Source of the DNA: Candolleomyces eurysporus
Taxonomy: Eukaryota > Basidiomycota > Agaricomycetes > Agaricales > Psathyrellaceae
Assembly: GCA_027579435.1 (NCBI GenBank)
Contig: JANBPK010000814.1
Span: 1-64,000, forward strand
Reading direction: 5' to 3'
Length of the DNA: 64,000 nucleotides
Both the position numbers and the translations under genes were made by a program. The notes under the pieces were generated by a model that saw only the letters and a program-made list of their open reading frames with translations, made no database searches and had not been told where the DNA came from. Each line of letters opens with the position of its first letter. Position 1 is the first letter of the stretch. Below, in pieces: positions 11,719 through 28,248 of this stretch.

Positions 11719-12462
11719 ATGGCGACGGCAGAAGCTCCAGGGGGAGCCTCTTCGTCTTCCAATGCGTCTCCATCTTCTTCGTCTAGCTCGAAGCCTGTGC
11801 TACCCCCGGGAATGGTACTGGGACCGGATGGCAAGCCCTGCAAAATATGTACCGCGTTTCGCTATATGAAACCTGGAAGGGCGGAACCCGATTCGAATAG
11901 AGACAAGTACCAGTCATCGAGAGGAGCTAACTCTAGTAGCGGAGGAGGCTCTAAAGAGAAAACCGGAGGGGCAGGGTTCAGTGCATCCGCAGGGTTGGGA
12001 GGGTTCGCTGCACTCGCAGCTGGAGCTAGCGCATCGGCATCGGCAACCACCACGAACTCGGGAGAACAAGGGAAAGAAGGAGAGCACGACGAAATGACCT
12101 ACCGAGGCGACGGACCCCCGCCCGACTGTCCACCTGACGTTGAAGTCCTCGGTCGCTCAACGTGGACGTTTCTCCATACATCTGCGGCCTACTTCCCCGC
12201 AAAGCCCACCCCGGCGCAGAGGGCGAATATGTTGGCGCTCATACGTTCGTTACCCGTGATATACCCTTGTGGCTGGTGCGCACAGGATTTTGGGAAGGAT
12301 ATGGAGCAGCATCCGCCGGATGTGAGCAGTGGGGAAAAGTTGAGCGAGTGGTTGTGTCAGAGGCATAACGAGGTCAATAAGAAACTGGGTAAACCAGTCT
12401 TCGATTGCTTGAAGGTTTTCGAGAGGTGGAAGGATGGGCCGGCGGATGGACGTTGTGACTAG
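11719..12462 (+). CDS. ERV1: FAD-dependent sulfhydryl oxidase Erv1/ALR
   Basis: A single-exon gene of 247 codons. The N-terminal part has the family segment LPPGMVLGPDGKPCKICTAF with the shuttle CxxC. A Ser/Gly/Ala-rich linker follows, then the Erv/ALR domain: CPPDVEVLGRSTWTFLHTSA (FAD-binding helix), YPCGWCAQDF (redox-active CxxC next to FAD), LSEWLCQRHNEVNKKLGKP, and the C-terminal FDCLKVFERWKDG...GRCD. In the mitochondrial intermembrane space Erv1 reoxidises Mia40 and passes electrons to cytochrome c, completing the disulfide relay for protein import. The linker between shuttle cysteines and catalytic core is about 100 residues of low complexity, longer than in yeast. ATG 11719 is the first start giving the complete N-terminus. 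It lies 166 bases upstream of the GH47 gene, same strand. Confidence 0.93.
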   Translation: MATAEAPGGASSSSNASPSSSSSSKPVLPPGMVLGPDGKPCKICTAFRYMKPGRAEPDSNRDKYQSSRGANSSSGGGSKEKTGGAGFSASAGLGGFAALAAGASASASATTTNSGEQGKEGEHDEMTYRGDGPPPDCPPDVEVLGRSTWTFLHTSAAYFPAKPTPAQRANMLALIRSLPVIYPCGWCAQDFGKDMEQHPPDVSSGEKLSEWLCQRHNEVNKKLGKPVFDCLKVFERWKDGPADGRCD

Positions 12463-12628
12463 ACTAGGTTTTCTTTGTATTGTCGAAAGCTTGGATGGAC
12501 CCTAGGTTGGTTGCTTAATGCTTAATGAATTGTAGTGAAGGGACCAAGCAAGCAGGTTCATTTTGATCTCTTCTCACCCACTTTCCCTTGGCTGCCTTAT
12601 ACTTCTTTACCTCTTCCCTCCATCTCCC

Positions 12629-15370
<2,742 letters not shown>

Positions 15371-16111
15371 CCCAGGCCTTAAGAAACTTTTGACTTGGTC
15401 GAAAAACTTCTGTATCATATACCACCGTTCTAATACCCCGCTGTTGCCATCTATACTTTGTCTTTCCTAACATCGTTCGTCTAACCATCATGTATCGGTT
15501 GCATTGATACGTATACACTGTATCTTTATTTCTTCTAGTACTTGAGCTCCGAAAGATGGACTCCACAGAGTGGGCGAATGTTCTTCTGGAGCCCCCCAGG
15601 TCTCAGCCTGTCCCACTTCCCAATATCAAGCTTCCTGGGCATACTGGTGCCAACAACTCAGAGGGTCTTTCGCGACAGCCTCTTCCAGGTCCGGTGACAT
15701 TCACGTCTAAGCCTCGAAGAAACCAGCGCTCTCTGCCGCGAGATTCCGGATATACTCGAAGCGACAGAAGGAACCGCGTTATGCTAGTCCCTACCAAAGG
15801 AACCGGACGTTAGACTCCTGGGTTGAGTAAGACCACAAATTCCGTTGAGATTTTGAATGTCCTGTTACAATGAAGAATCCATCTACGTCGACGTCTACAA
15901 AGACGTGCATAAGGCAACTAAACAGATAAAAGATAGTCTGGTAATGCTGTGGTAATGGTACGACATCAGAAATGCGTCCAAGTCTGATGACTATATGGAC
16001 AGACAAACGTCGCTCGTGTCCAACAGATCATCAACGAGGGAAAGAATGAAACTATGTACACCCAACTCACGACGGAGAGACCCCCTGCGACCAGCCCATG
16101 TTGTTACAAAA
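15371..16111. other. Convergent intergenic region, with a doubtful 85-codon ORF
   Basis: About 740 bases between the 3' ends of the mannosidase gene and NLR1. A plus-strand frame at 15556-15813 (begins MDSTEWANVLLEPPRSQPVP, basic and Pro/Arg-rich) has an ATG and stop but no recognised domain. It may be a small gene or chance. Nothing else seen. Confidence 0.3.
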
Positions 16112-19100
16112 TTAAGACTCTGTGGGCCAGGCCGACAGCCGATTTGCTTCTTCTTCCAATATTGACATTTTAGAAAGATCTTCTTCTCGTCCCGTAGCAT
16201 CGAAGTGCAGCCGGAGGAGAGAAGCCAAGAAGCAGAGGCTTTTGGCTCGATTCGGGTGCCCAGCAGGACGATGAAACGCGAGGAGTTCCTCACAGTGAGC
16301 TATTGCCTCTTGTAGGTGGGAGAGTATTTGGGTCTCCCGATACATCAATCGCAGGGGCATGATAAGGCTCTTAAGCACGATCGAGCGATCTGGATGAGGG
16401 GATGGTCGAAGTTCGAGTGCTTCACGAAGCAGGAAAATGGCCTCCTCGAGGTCAGCGATGATTCCCGTGCACTGATGACGATACAGGAGTGCTTGGCCCA
16501 GATTGTTGAGTGAAGATGAGCGATTAGGATGAGGGGATGGTCGGAGTCCGAGTGCTTCACGATACAGGGAAATGGCCTCTCTGAGGTCAGCCACGGCTCC
16601 CGTATGCCGATAGCGATCCAGGAGTAAGCTGCCAAGATTATTGAGTGACCNATGGGCGATCTGGGTGAGGAGATGGTCGATATTCGAGGGCTTTTCGATA
16701 CAGAGCGATGGCCTCCTCGAGGTCAGCCATGGTTCCCGTACGCCGATAGCGATCCACGAGTGCACTGGCAAGATTGCTGAGTGAAATANGGGTGATCCGT
16801 ACGAGATAATCGAAGTTCGAGCGCTTCTCGATACAGGGAAATGGCCTCCTCGAGGTCAGCCATGGTTCCGATACGCCGATAGCGCTCGAGGAGTGAATCG
16901 CCAAGCTTGTGGAGCGACCACAAACGATCCGGATGAGGATTCGGTCCAAGTTGAAGCGCTTCTCGATGCAGGGAAATGGCCTCCTCGAGGTCAGCCATGG
17001 TTCCCATACGCTGATAGCGACCCATGAGTGAGCTGCCAAGCTGGTTGAGTGACCACGGGCGATCTGGGTGAGAAGATGATCGATGTTCGAGGGCTTCACG
17101 AACCAGTGAAATGGCCTCCTCAAGATCATCCATGTTTTCCGTACGCTGATGACGTTTCAGGAGTGCGCAGCCGAGATTGGTGAGCGGCGTCGAGCGATCT
17201 GGATGGGGCGATGGTAGAAGTTCAACTGCCTCACGATATAAGGGAATGGCCTCCTCAAGGCCCGCCGTGGTTCCTGTGCGTCGATCGCGATCGACGAGTG
17301 CGCTGCCAAGGCTGTTGAGTGACATCCAGCGATCTTCATGAGGCGATGGTCGAAGCAGAAGCGCTTTATGATACAGAGAAATCGCTTCCTCGAAGTCTGC
17401 GAGGGACTCTGTGCGCGCGGCGCGACTATGAAATGCATCGGCGAGTGCCTGGACCAGCTCTGGGCTACCTGGGTGAAGTTTGAGTGCATCACGACCCAAG
17501 CGGATGGCTAAATCCCACTCCGGTGGCTCAGAAAGCTCTATTCCTCTGTACGAGTGTTTGATGTAGAATCTGCGAGAATAAGCGACGGCTGGCGTACATT
17601 CACTCTGGTGAATTGGCACTCCCGGCCTCCGTCGACGAAGCTGAAGTTCGCACTCGAGTAAGCGAAGGTAGAGGCGGACGTGATGGCGTGGATGTGCGAA
17701 GAATCGGCCAGATCGATTCTGGGTGGTAAGAAAGTCGCGGAGGGACGTATGGCAGATTGTCACCGGTATATCATCCGTCCCGGGAACCTGAATGATTGCT
17801 TGAAGGTTCACCAGGACGTTGACTACCTCGTGAGTACTGATTCCAAGGAGTTCTGCAATGCCCGAGGTCGGTAGTGGTGCTTCGAGCAGCGCGATGGTTG
17901 AAATAATGTCGAGGAAATGGGGGATATTTTCGGAGCGTGATAATACTTGCGCGTAGAGCCCGTCGAGACCAGGGTTCATTTTGAGGGTCAAGGGAAGGCG
18001 ATCGATAGGGGTCGTTGGGTAATCGATTGAGGCGTCGGATACCATGATGAATTTGAACACTGCCGATGCGAATATGAACGATCCACCGATGTGTTCGACC
18101 AGCCTCCGCTTCTCGCTAGGAGTCGGCCATTCTCCGTGTTCCTGCACATATGCTTGGATGACAGGGTTTCGCCTCCTCGCATCTTGGAAAAGGACGTCCA
18201 GGAACGCAGAAATATCATCGTCCGAACAGTGATCCACCAGGTTGTCCAAACGAACCCCAGGAACATTCAGCCGCGATTGGATGTGTTGCTCCACCCTGCT
18301 CGTGATGAAAACGCGAAGAGGAATGAAGGGGTTTTCATCGAAGAAGGCGAGCATGCTGTCAATAAGGGCCTCGACCTCGTCTTTATCCTCACACTCGTCC
18401 AGGCCATCGAGGACGATGAGGAATGGGTGATCTGCCAGCGATCCAATTGGCCCACGTCCCGCAGCTGATCTGAACGGCCCATAGACAAGACGTTGCATCT
18501 GCATGGCCACGGAGGTACTGGGCACCGGGGAGTTCTTCAAGCCTGGTGTGGCGTTCACACTAGCCCGTATGAAAGGTGCCGTTTCCGGAACAGCGGCTGC
18601 CATTTGGTCTGCCAGAGTCGTGGCGAGCCTCCAGATCCTGCTCCTATCTCCAGCGTTTCGGAAGAAAAAGAAACTTGCGACCGGTCTACCCTGGAATTCG
18701 GACTTCCGGCAGATCTCCTGCGATATGGCCGATTTCCCGCTCCCAACGTACCCGTGCATCCAGTAGATGTGAGGTTCCCCATCGACTAGGATGCGGCTGC
18801 TCACCCAAGCCCCCACTTTTCGGACCACCTCGACTCGAGTTCCTGGCATACAGGCGGAATCCGGAGGTGATCGTTTCAGATCTCGAGTGTGGGATGCATC
18901 TTCTATGGGCTCAAGGAGATCGCGTATACCTAACAGCCGCTGGTTAGCATCCACCAGAACAAATGAAGACAATAATAGCACGGGGGATGCTCACTCTTCT
19001 GCTCAGCATGCTGGTAGAGGTGTCCTTGAACTTGATTAACAACTAGATGGTCTATACGCGCATATTGAGATCCTTGTAAAATGGTCGTGGGTTCACCTAA

Positions 19101-19174
19101 AGCCAGAATACGGTTAATCAAATATATGGAGAGAGAAGAGCACGGCGTGGAAGGCTGTACTCACTACACTCCAT
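16112..19174 (-). CDS. NLR-type STAND protein: NACHT NTPase with C-terminal tandem TPRs (NLR1)
   Basis: The start is a short exon (ATG 19174, MECS) spliced to one encoding EPTTILQGSQYARIDHLVV, then an intron ending near 18951 before RLLGIRDLLEPIEDASHTRD and CMPGTRVEVVRKVGAWV. NACHT features: Walker A GYVGSGKSAISQE, Walker B FLIVLDGLDEC, sensor VFITSRVEQH. A winged-helix-like stretch follows, then about nine to ten TPR units of ~44 residues built on SLNNLGSALVDRYRRTGTMADLEEAI. The last exon ends LSAWPTES with stop at 16112. Two Ns (16651, 16789) break the frame; alignment to sister repeats shows both are extra characters, so the gene looks intact. Fungal NLRs of this type act in non-self recognition, and the TPRs are the presumed sensor. 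It points in the same direction as NLR2. Confidence 0.85.
16330..17420 (-). repeat. Tandem ~132-135 bp TPR-coding repeats of NLR1
   Basis: Near-identical units recur with a spacing of 132-135 bases; the phrase gaggtcagccatgg begins about 16720, 16853 and 16988, with diverged copies on both sides. The high DNA identity between neighbours suggests recent unit duplication or gene conversion. Confidence 0.8.
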
Positions 19175-19382
19175 GTAACCGATTACTGATAGATAACCTT
19201 TTTACTCTCTTCGTGCCGACTCGTTGTGGGCTCCAACGATCTCGGCAAGAGGGGCAGAAGAGCGGGATGGGGGAGTGAGTTCAAGGTTACCTCATGGCAG
19301 GCGCATTGCCTTTTCCCTGTTGGCCTCCTGGGAACTTCCCGCAAATGGCAAATGGCTCCAGGAATGAGCGCTAAACCGTACA

Positions 19383-19470
19383 CCCTCCGTGTGGGATACG
19401 TTCACCCACAATCCCCAGGCACACCATATCGTGGACAACTCTTCGGAGGACGAGGCCACAGACCACAACC
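19383..19470 (+). pseudogene. Relic of GH1 beta-glucosidase exon 2
   Basis: Encodes [20 protein letters not shown] followed by EDEATDH, almost the same as the intact beta-glucosidase at 25146-25230 ([19 protein letters not shown]). No start, no catalytic residues and no downstream exons. It runs directly into the kinase-array 3' module, the same kind of junction found inside the 31-54 kb array, so it is a displaced array fragment. Confidence 0.85.
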
Positions 19471-20040
19471 TGTCGATGAACAGAACCTCCAGCCGCGAAC
19501 ATCATACATCTTGGATGGTGCTACAGCACGGGCAGTGACAGGTACCGAGATATATTCGGGACGTTGGTAACTAAAGTACAAAGAAATACACGCAAATTTC
19601 AGACGACAGAAAAACGGTCTACGGATACCACGAATGTCGCAGTAGACTTGCAACTCCGGTCTCCGTTGGTAACAATCCGTTCAGTTGTGTATGTATAGCA
19701 GAACTCGGAAGAATGAGTAAAGCATAGCTACCGATGATATGAAAGCATAAATAAACCATCAAATCAAGAGACAGAAAAAAGATCACACAATAAATGATTC
19801 GGACTTGGAATTTCGTGCATCGAAACTACGTCCGGAATATCTTGGGGCTCCTCCAAGACTTGCCTTCGTTCCGTGTGGTGGTAGTGTTGCTGGTCCGGGT
19901 TTGGGCTAGAGAACATCGAGGGGTTGAAGCAGCCTCCTGAGCCTATCCCCTGATGCTGGCCACTGGCGCAGGCGCCCCCTCTCTTTCGGCGGTGGTGGCT
20001 TCCTGTGTTTAACCCATCGCTAAGTACCATCTAACCGACG
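19470..20040 (-). pseudogene. Stray 3' module of a FunK1-like kinase (array fragment)
   Basis: From about 19500 the sequence follows the 3'-UTR and C-terminal tail seen downstream of each array kinase: catcttggatggtgctacag, then a tract rich in caaagtaca/gacagaaaa words, then the tail region with ccgtgtggtggtagtg. Translated on the minus strand it gives SPNPDQQHYHHTERRQ, the array tail read in a shifted frame. No kinase domain remains. It sits between NLR1 and NLR2, outside the main array. Confidence 0.75.
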
Positions 20041-20522
20041 TCATCTTCTCCTCGACAGTCCCACACGACCCGCTGAGACGCCCGAGCATGTGTCTTCTAT
20101 GAAGGGGCCATGGAAGGAGAGGGAGGCCAGACGGCCTATGTATTCTGAGAATGGCGGGATCTTTTAAATACTTAGGGAGTGCTGAGGTGATCGTGACCCA
20201 CCGTAGGGAGCCTGAGGCTGCAGGGCTATAGACAGAAGAACAGCTTTGGTATCTCTGACCGTATCACTTGCTAGTAACGAAAATCTAACTGCAACGTCAA
20301 TTTCCATGGCCCACGCACCTCTCGCTAAGCTATATTTCCTTTACCCTCTTGGAAGATCCACATTCCTCTTGTTCATACTCTCGCTGAGCCGCAAGGTCCA
20401 TGAGATAGAGTATAATACTTGTACAGCTAATTCATTAGGCTTTAAGTACTATAACAACAAGCGAATGGCCAAATTGTCCGCAATGACATGTCCCTGGCAG
20501 AAGGAGAATATGACAGCTACAA

Positions 20523-23500
20523 TCAGTCCACGTCCGAGTTTTCTTTCGACCTATCATGTTCCATTCCTGATTCATTGTTCTTCCCGTCAGATTTGTATTC
20601 ATCAAGTTCTCGTTGCAAAACTTGAATTTCTGCACGGTCCGCTTCATCTCCAGTGACCGCAAAACGCTTTTTCAAACGCGTGATCAGCTTTTGAAGACAT
20701 GAAGCGCGATACCGATGCCCAGAGGGATGAAGAACGAGACACTCGCGACAAAGATCTATTGCTTCATCAAGAACCTCAATTTCTCCATTATGTTCATATT
20801 GAGGTAGGAGAGCTGTGGTTAGGCCGTCGAGCGATATCCACCGGTCTGGATGGGGTGCTGGCCGGGACCCAAGCGCGTCACGATGATGTGAAATGGCTTC
20901 GTCCAGGGCTTTGGTGTCTCCAGTGATCTCAAAGAAAGTCCGGAGTGCACAACCGAGGTTGTTGAGCGAGACAGTCCGCTGTGGATGGGGTGCTGGCAGG
21001 AGTTCAACCGCGTCACGAAAATGTGAAATGCCCTCGTTGATGGCACCGATGTCCCTATTGCGCTCATAAAGAGTCAGGAGTGCAATACCAAGGTTGTTGA
21101 GCGATAAACCCCGATCTCGATGCGGTGCTGGCAGGAGTGTAATCGCGTCACGAAGATGCGNAAATCCCCTCGTTCATGGCATTGATGTCTCCATTGCGCT
21201 CATAGAGAGCGAGGAGTGCACCACCAAGACTGATGCGAGGCTGGTCTGAATGGGGTGCTTGCTGGAGTGCAAGCGCGTTACGAAGATGCGAAATGCCCTC
21301 GTTCNAGGGGATTGATGTCTCCATTGCACTCATAGAGGGTCAGGAGTGCACCACCAAGGTTAGTGAGCAACACAGACCGGTGTCGATGGTGTGCTGGCAG
21401 AAGCGCAAGCGCGTCACGACCATGCGAAATGCCCTCGTTCAGGGCATTGATGTCTCCATTGCAATCATAGAGAGCCTTGAGTGCAGCACCAAAGTCGATG
21501 AGCAACCTGGTCCGGTTTGGATGAGGTGCTGGCTGGAGTGCAAGCGCATCACGATAGTGTGAAATGCCCTCTTTCAGGGCGTTGATGTCACCATTGCACG
21601 TATGGAGTGACCAGAGCGCGCGACTAAGATCGTTCAGCGTCGAGAATAGATCTTGATGGGACGCTTGCCGGAGTTCCAGTGCACATCGATAAGCCAACAC
21701 CGCTTCCTTGAGCATCTTGGGACTACCCGTTCTCGCACCCATCTCATCGTAGCACCGTCCCAGTTCGTCCCAGGCATAGTCACGACCACTCCCAAGTCGC
21801 ACAGCAATCTCTAAACACGCCACCTCAAACGCCCAGTGATCTCCACTATCTCCACTGTGTCGACTCAGATTGTAGCCAATCGTCATGAGAATGGATGTCG
21901 TATCCTGCCCCTCCGTCAACATTAACTCTGCCTCCGGACACAATGTGTTGAGAAATAGTGTTGCCCATCGCTGTTGTGAGCCAATGGGGATTGCGCGCAA
22001 CGTTGAACAATGCTGGGTTTTCACCCATTCATCTTGCGACCGGTTCGTCCCGTGCGAAACGTGGAATGGCCAGTACTTGACAGCGTAGCCTTGAACGCCG
22101 TGAAGTGAAAATCCAGGGGTCTGGTCTGGCGACACAGGCGGAAGGGCGGCGATCCGGTTGAGACAGGTCAGCCCCACTGCCGAGTGAGAGTCGAAAGCTG
22201 AGATCGCAAACACATTCTCCGCTGGTATGGCCTGGACATATTCGAGGAATGATAGATGGAAACGGGTGGATGCCGGGTGGATTGTGTGCTCCGAGCCATG
22301 CGGTGATCGTGTCTCAATTGCAGAGAGGGCGGAATGTATGCTCCTCACAANGATGGGGGGGCATTCCAACAAGTTTTGAGAACTCGGACAGAGAAAGGGC
22401 TTCCTGGAGGACAAGCACGGCTCCCAGATACTGTGAGAGATACATTTGGGCCTCCGAGGAAGGGAACAGCCGCAAGAGGGCATTGCGATACAACTCTGAG
22501 AGTCCTTCACCGCCGCCAACCTGCTGCCTACTCTCAAGGATTCCAGAGAGGATCTCATGGGGAGGGGACTTGCTGAATTGCTGCGATAGCAACGAGATCA
22601 CGGTTGACCCCCAAATAGGTAGACCACCTGATAGGTCTGCGAGCTTGTTGACGTCTGTCGCACTTGCTTTTCGCCTATCTACCCACGGAACAGTGGCCAG
22701 ATGCTTGTCGAAATAGGACTTCATGACGTCCCTCGAGACAGGAGAAAGGGGGTATGTGTGCATGGAGATTTCATTGATACCGGGCAGGTTGGAAGTGCGC
22801 AGATTCAAGCGACTCGTGATGATGAACTTGACAACAGCGCTCTCCGAGTTGAGACAAGCAAGGGTCTTGATAAATCTTGGGTGATCCCGCCATTCATCAA
22901 TGGCATCAACAATGATAATTAGTGGATGTGGGCGGGTGAGGGATCGCAACGGTTCGAGGATGAACCCTTCGAGCTGGTTCTCCAGCGGTGTGGCGTGACA
23001 CTGGCTTATTGCTTCCACGATCTTCGGTATTGCTTGCGGATGGATACTGCCTAGCTCGTGAGCCAGCGTCTTGATTATCGTCTCCGGCCCAGGCGTGTCG
23101 GGTGGGAAGGCACTCAGGAAGACGGAGGCACCCAACTGACCAGCCGAACGAAGCTCATCCGAGAGGTGTCCGGCAAGCGTGGATTTCCCAACACCGGCAG
23201 GCCCATGGATACATAGGACGAGGTCCTTCGAACTCGAGATCCATTCCGACGACTTCTCGACATCTGGCTTTCGACTGTCAGGTAGATATTCGGGGCGTCT
23301 CCCACTTGCATCCGGATGCCTAGGGAGTCCGTTGAACCGCCATTGTTCTGACACAGAGGCCGTCAGTACTTCATCGCGGAGGAGACAAGAATCAAGCACA
23401 CACCATTATCTGACGGGCCTTTCATGACGAAATGTACGTCCCTCATTTGAAAATTATTTGCGCCTTGGAAGAAGGAATGGCTTGACGAGGCATCTTGAAT

Positions 23501-24064
23501 CATGGGTACCGACGGCGGGAGAAAGAACGGCCCGGCCTGCAAGGGTGCATGGAGAGACATGGAGGATGGTGGCAGAAGCGGTGCATTGTACAGCCATGGG
23601 ACGACGGCCTGCCCGTTCTGCGACTGAGCTCTATTGTCGGCAGGCCACTGGTACTGAGGTGCAACGTTGATCGTGGATGGTGCTCCTTGTGGTCGTGGCA
23701 ATGATGTTGAACCTTCGGTGCTGATATGAGTGTATGGGGGACAATAGTTCGAGGGATAGGATTGAGTAGAGACAGGTTCTCTGCCTGAATATACGTGTAG
23801 AGGATGAGGTTGTGGGGGTAGAGGGTATGCATTGTACGGCGATGGCTCAGACGTCAGGGCACCACTACTCTCCCCGAGACGTGCTCCGCCTTCAATCGGT
23901 TGGGAAGAAGAGTGTCGATGTTGAGATATTTGGATACCTGATGCTGTTATTGGTGCTTCAATTGGACCATCAGGTACATTCTCACCATCCATACGGCTGC
24001 TGGACGGTGCTGGGTATGGATGATGAGTAGAGCCATCATTGGCGCCCTCAGGCTCCTTTGGCAT
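20523..24064 (-). CDS. NLR-type STAND protein: Pro-rich N-terminus, NACHT NTPase, tandem TPRs (NLR2)
   Basis: Start ATG at 24064 (MPKEPEGANDGSTHHPYPAP). About 200 residues are Pro/Ser/Tyr-rich, ending with SFFQGANNFQMRDVHFV. An intron (about 23343-23400) joins SDN to EQWRFNGLPRHPDASGRRPE. NACHT features: Walker A CIHGPAGVGKSTLAGHL, Walker B LIIIVDAIDEW, FIITSRLNLRTSNLPG. After a long linker with LFLNTLCPEAELMLTEG come repeats built on NGDINALNEGISHGRDALAL and PAPHPxRSxLLxNLGGALL. The gene ends LKKRFAVTGDEADRAEIQVL...SDVD, TGA at 20523-20525. Frame breaks at Ns near 21161, 21305 and 22352 fall in otherwise colinear sequence and look like consensus errors. Same family role as NLR1 (non-self recognition or regulated cell death), inferred from architecture. 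Confidence 0.83.
20760..21690 (-). repeat. Tandem ~135 bp TPR-coding repeats of NLR2
   Basis: At least seven units; the phrase ggcattgatgtctcc or a near variant recurs with ~135-base spacing (21306, 21441, 21576), flanked by diverged copies. Two Ns inside the array coincide with its only frame breaks. Confidence 0.8.
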
Positions 24065-24993
24065 TGGTGTCAAGGTGAGTGCAGGAGGAAAGGTGTGAAG
24101 GGCACGAAGCGTCTGTATGTCAGTGATCCGTATGTGCTAACAAGCTGTTAAGGTTTGTGATGCCATCTTCGTGAAAGATAAGATGGAGCATAAATGAGCC
24201 AGGACATGAATTGCTTCTTCATCTGCAGGTGCCAGTATACCGCAATCTCCAGGCGACTTCATGGTGACGTTTCGGGCCCGGTAACACGACAGAGCACATT
24301 AGGAGACGATATATAAATGTCTATGTAGAAAATAGTTTCTGTATGGCCAGCAACGTAGGGAAAGTAGCAGATGACGCGCAATTACAAAAAGATGCCAACC
24401 AGTGGTCAATGATCCATTCACGTTCCCCTTCTCCACCGTCCCGTACTGTCACATTGAAAGCTCCGAGCTCAAGTCCAGCGCTCATCAAGCCCACAAGTCG
24501 CACATCTTATCGCGGGCAAATTTGAGCCTCGGCTTATCACCAAGCTTTACGCACTGAGCCGGCGGTGGGCAAAAGAAACGGGTAAGATCGTGGCCAGCCG
24601 CGCCAAGTTGGTGGAGGTGGCTACCGGTTTGAATATGCCAGCCAAAACTCAACGTCAACCGCTCCTCGGTAACTTGTCGAATTCACTCCCGACCTCTGTT
24701 ATCAAAGGCTACTTATCAGCATGCCTTTACCTGTGTGTGTAAGTTTCCAAGGTCGATGGGTCATTACTGACATCGACCCCCAAGCCGACTAGATGGGAAA
24801 AACCCTGCTAGAAAACCTATCGTGCTTTGACCTTGCGCTCTCGCGCGCTAGACTGGACACCTGCTCACGGTTTCGGATAAATATCGGACTATTCCCCACA
24901 ATGCTTAAAAGCAGAATTCTCATAGCAATGAGAGGATGTGAGGATTCGATAACCCTTGACTACACTCTACTCACAGCTCAAAGAAGNCCCCCC
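24065..24993. promoter_or_regulatory. Divergent region NLR2 / beta-glucosidase; source of the array promoter module
   Basis: About 930 bases between divergent starts. From about 24590 (atcgtggccagccgc) to 24990 it is the reference copy of a module repeated upstream of every kinase in the 31-54 kb array, including aaatatcggactattcccca, aatgcttaaaagcagaa and tacactctactcacagct just before the ATG. The left half (24065-24580) has no array homology that I can see. Confidence 0.7.
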
Positions 24994-27399
<2,406 letters not shown>

Positions 27400-27532
27400 T
27401 AGCAGAGCAGAATGAATATGTATTATTATTGAAGTAGCTTCTACTGTAACATAAAGTCAGGAACGAACACGGCACGGAGTGAACTGAATGGACGCACCAT
27501 AATACCGTGTATAGGGAGGCTGCAGTAATCCA

Positions 27533-28248
27533 TTATGGGCCCGGAGCTGCTTCGGTCGTGGTAGTCGACTCCGAAGCCTGAGCCGCTGCCAGCTTCCTCT
27601 TTTCCTTGAGCTTCAGAATCTCCCTCACAATCTTCTCCTTCCTCGCCCTCTGCCTTCGCCTGTTCAAATGAGAGAAGTCTTCGTGCACTCCTAGTGGGAC
27701 GCCCAGGGAGGGTGTTCGGATGTATGGAGCTTGAGGTTTGGGAAGCTTGGACTTGTCGACGAGTTTCCAGACGAAGGTCGCGTGCTGGTGGTGCTTGGCA
27801 GAGGTTGATGAGCTTTCTCTCACTTCGCGCACAATTTTGACGTCTCTGTAGCCTCGCATGTGGGCTAGAATCTCTTTGAGGAAACTATGCACCATCGAGT
27901 CAATAACCTGTCATCAAAAGGAATGACCTCAACGCACCTCTTGGACCTAATAGGATGCTCTAAATGTGGAGGCTTGGCTTGTCCATTATGCGTCTTCACA
28001 GCCGACTGAAAGCCATCCGGAGCCTTCTCTTTTAAAGCCAGGCTGTAAATCTCGTGTGTCCTCCATCCGTGTGGACTCGCATGGGCGTTTTCTTGAAGGA
28101 CTTTTCGAACAATGGCGATTCCGGTGCTGAGAGCTGCAGGGTCCCTCCATGGTCCACTCCATTGTGGTCCGACTGTTGAGCTGAATAATCTTTGAAGAAG
28201 GTTGTTGAGTTGCATGCGCGAGCAGATGCCTTGTGCTGTTGGGAGCAT
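27533..28248 (-). CDS. Small basic protein, probably mitochondrial (possible mitoribosomal component)
   Basis: Two exons. Exon 1 from ATG 28248 (or ATG 28215, MQLNNLLQRLFSSTV, a plausible mitochondrial presequence) runs to LEHPIRSKR. A short intron (about 27902-27931) joins it to VIDSMVHSFLKEILAHMRGY. The second half holds FVWKLVDKSKLPKPQAPYIR, GVPLGVHEDFSHLNRRRQRA and a Lys/Arg/Glu-rich helix, ending EAAPGP. The motif SHLNRRRQRAR plus the basic C-terminus recalls fungal mitochondrial ribosomal proteins, but I cannot name the subunit. About 220 residues. It is convergent with the beta-glucosidase (171 bases apart) and divergent from the next gene. Confidence 0.55.

Noticed and set aside
18091..18789. 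Several 60-125-codon sense frames over the NLR1 NACHT region
   Set aside because: They lie opposite Walker A/B coding sequence and carry no motif of their own.
20435..20662. 75-codon minus-strand frame at the NLR2 3' end
   Set aside because: The true NLR2 frame (ending SDVD, TGA 20523-20525) covers this DNA in another frame.
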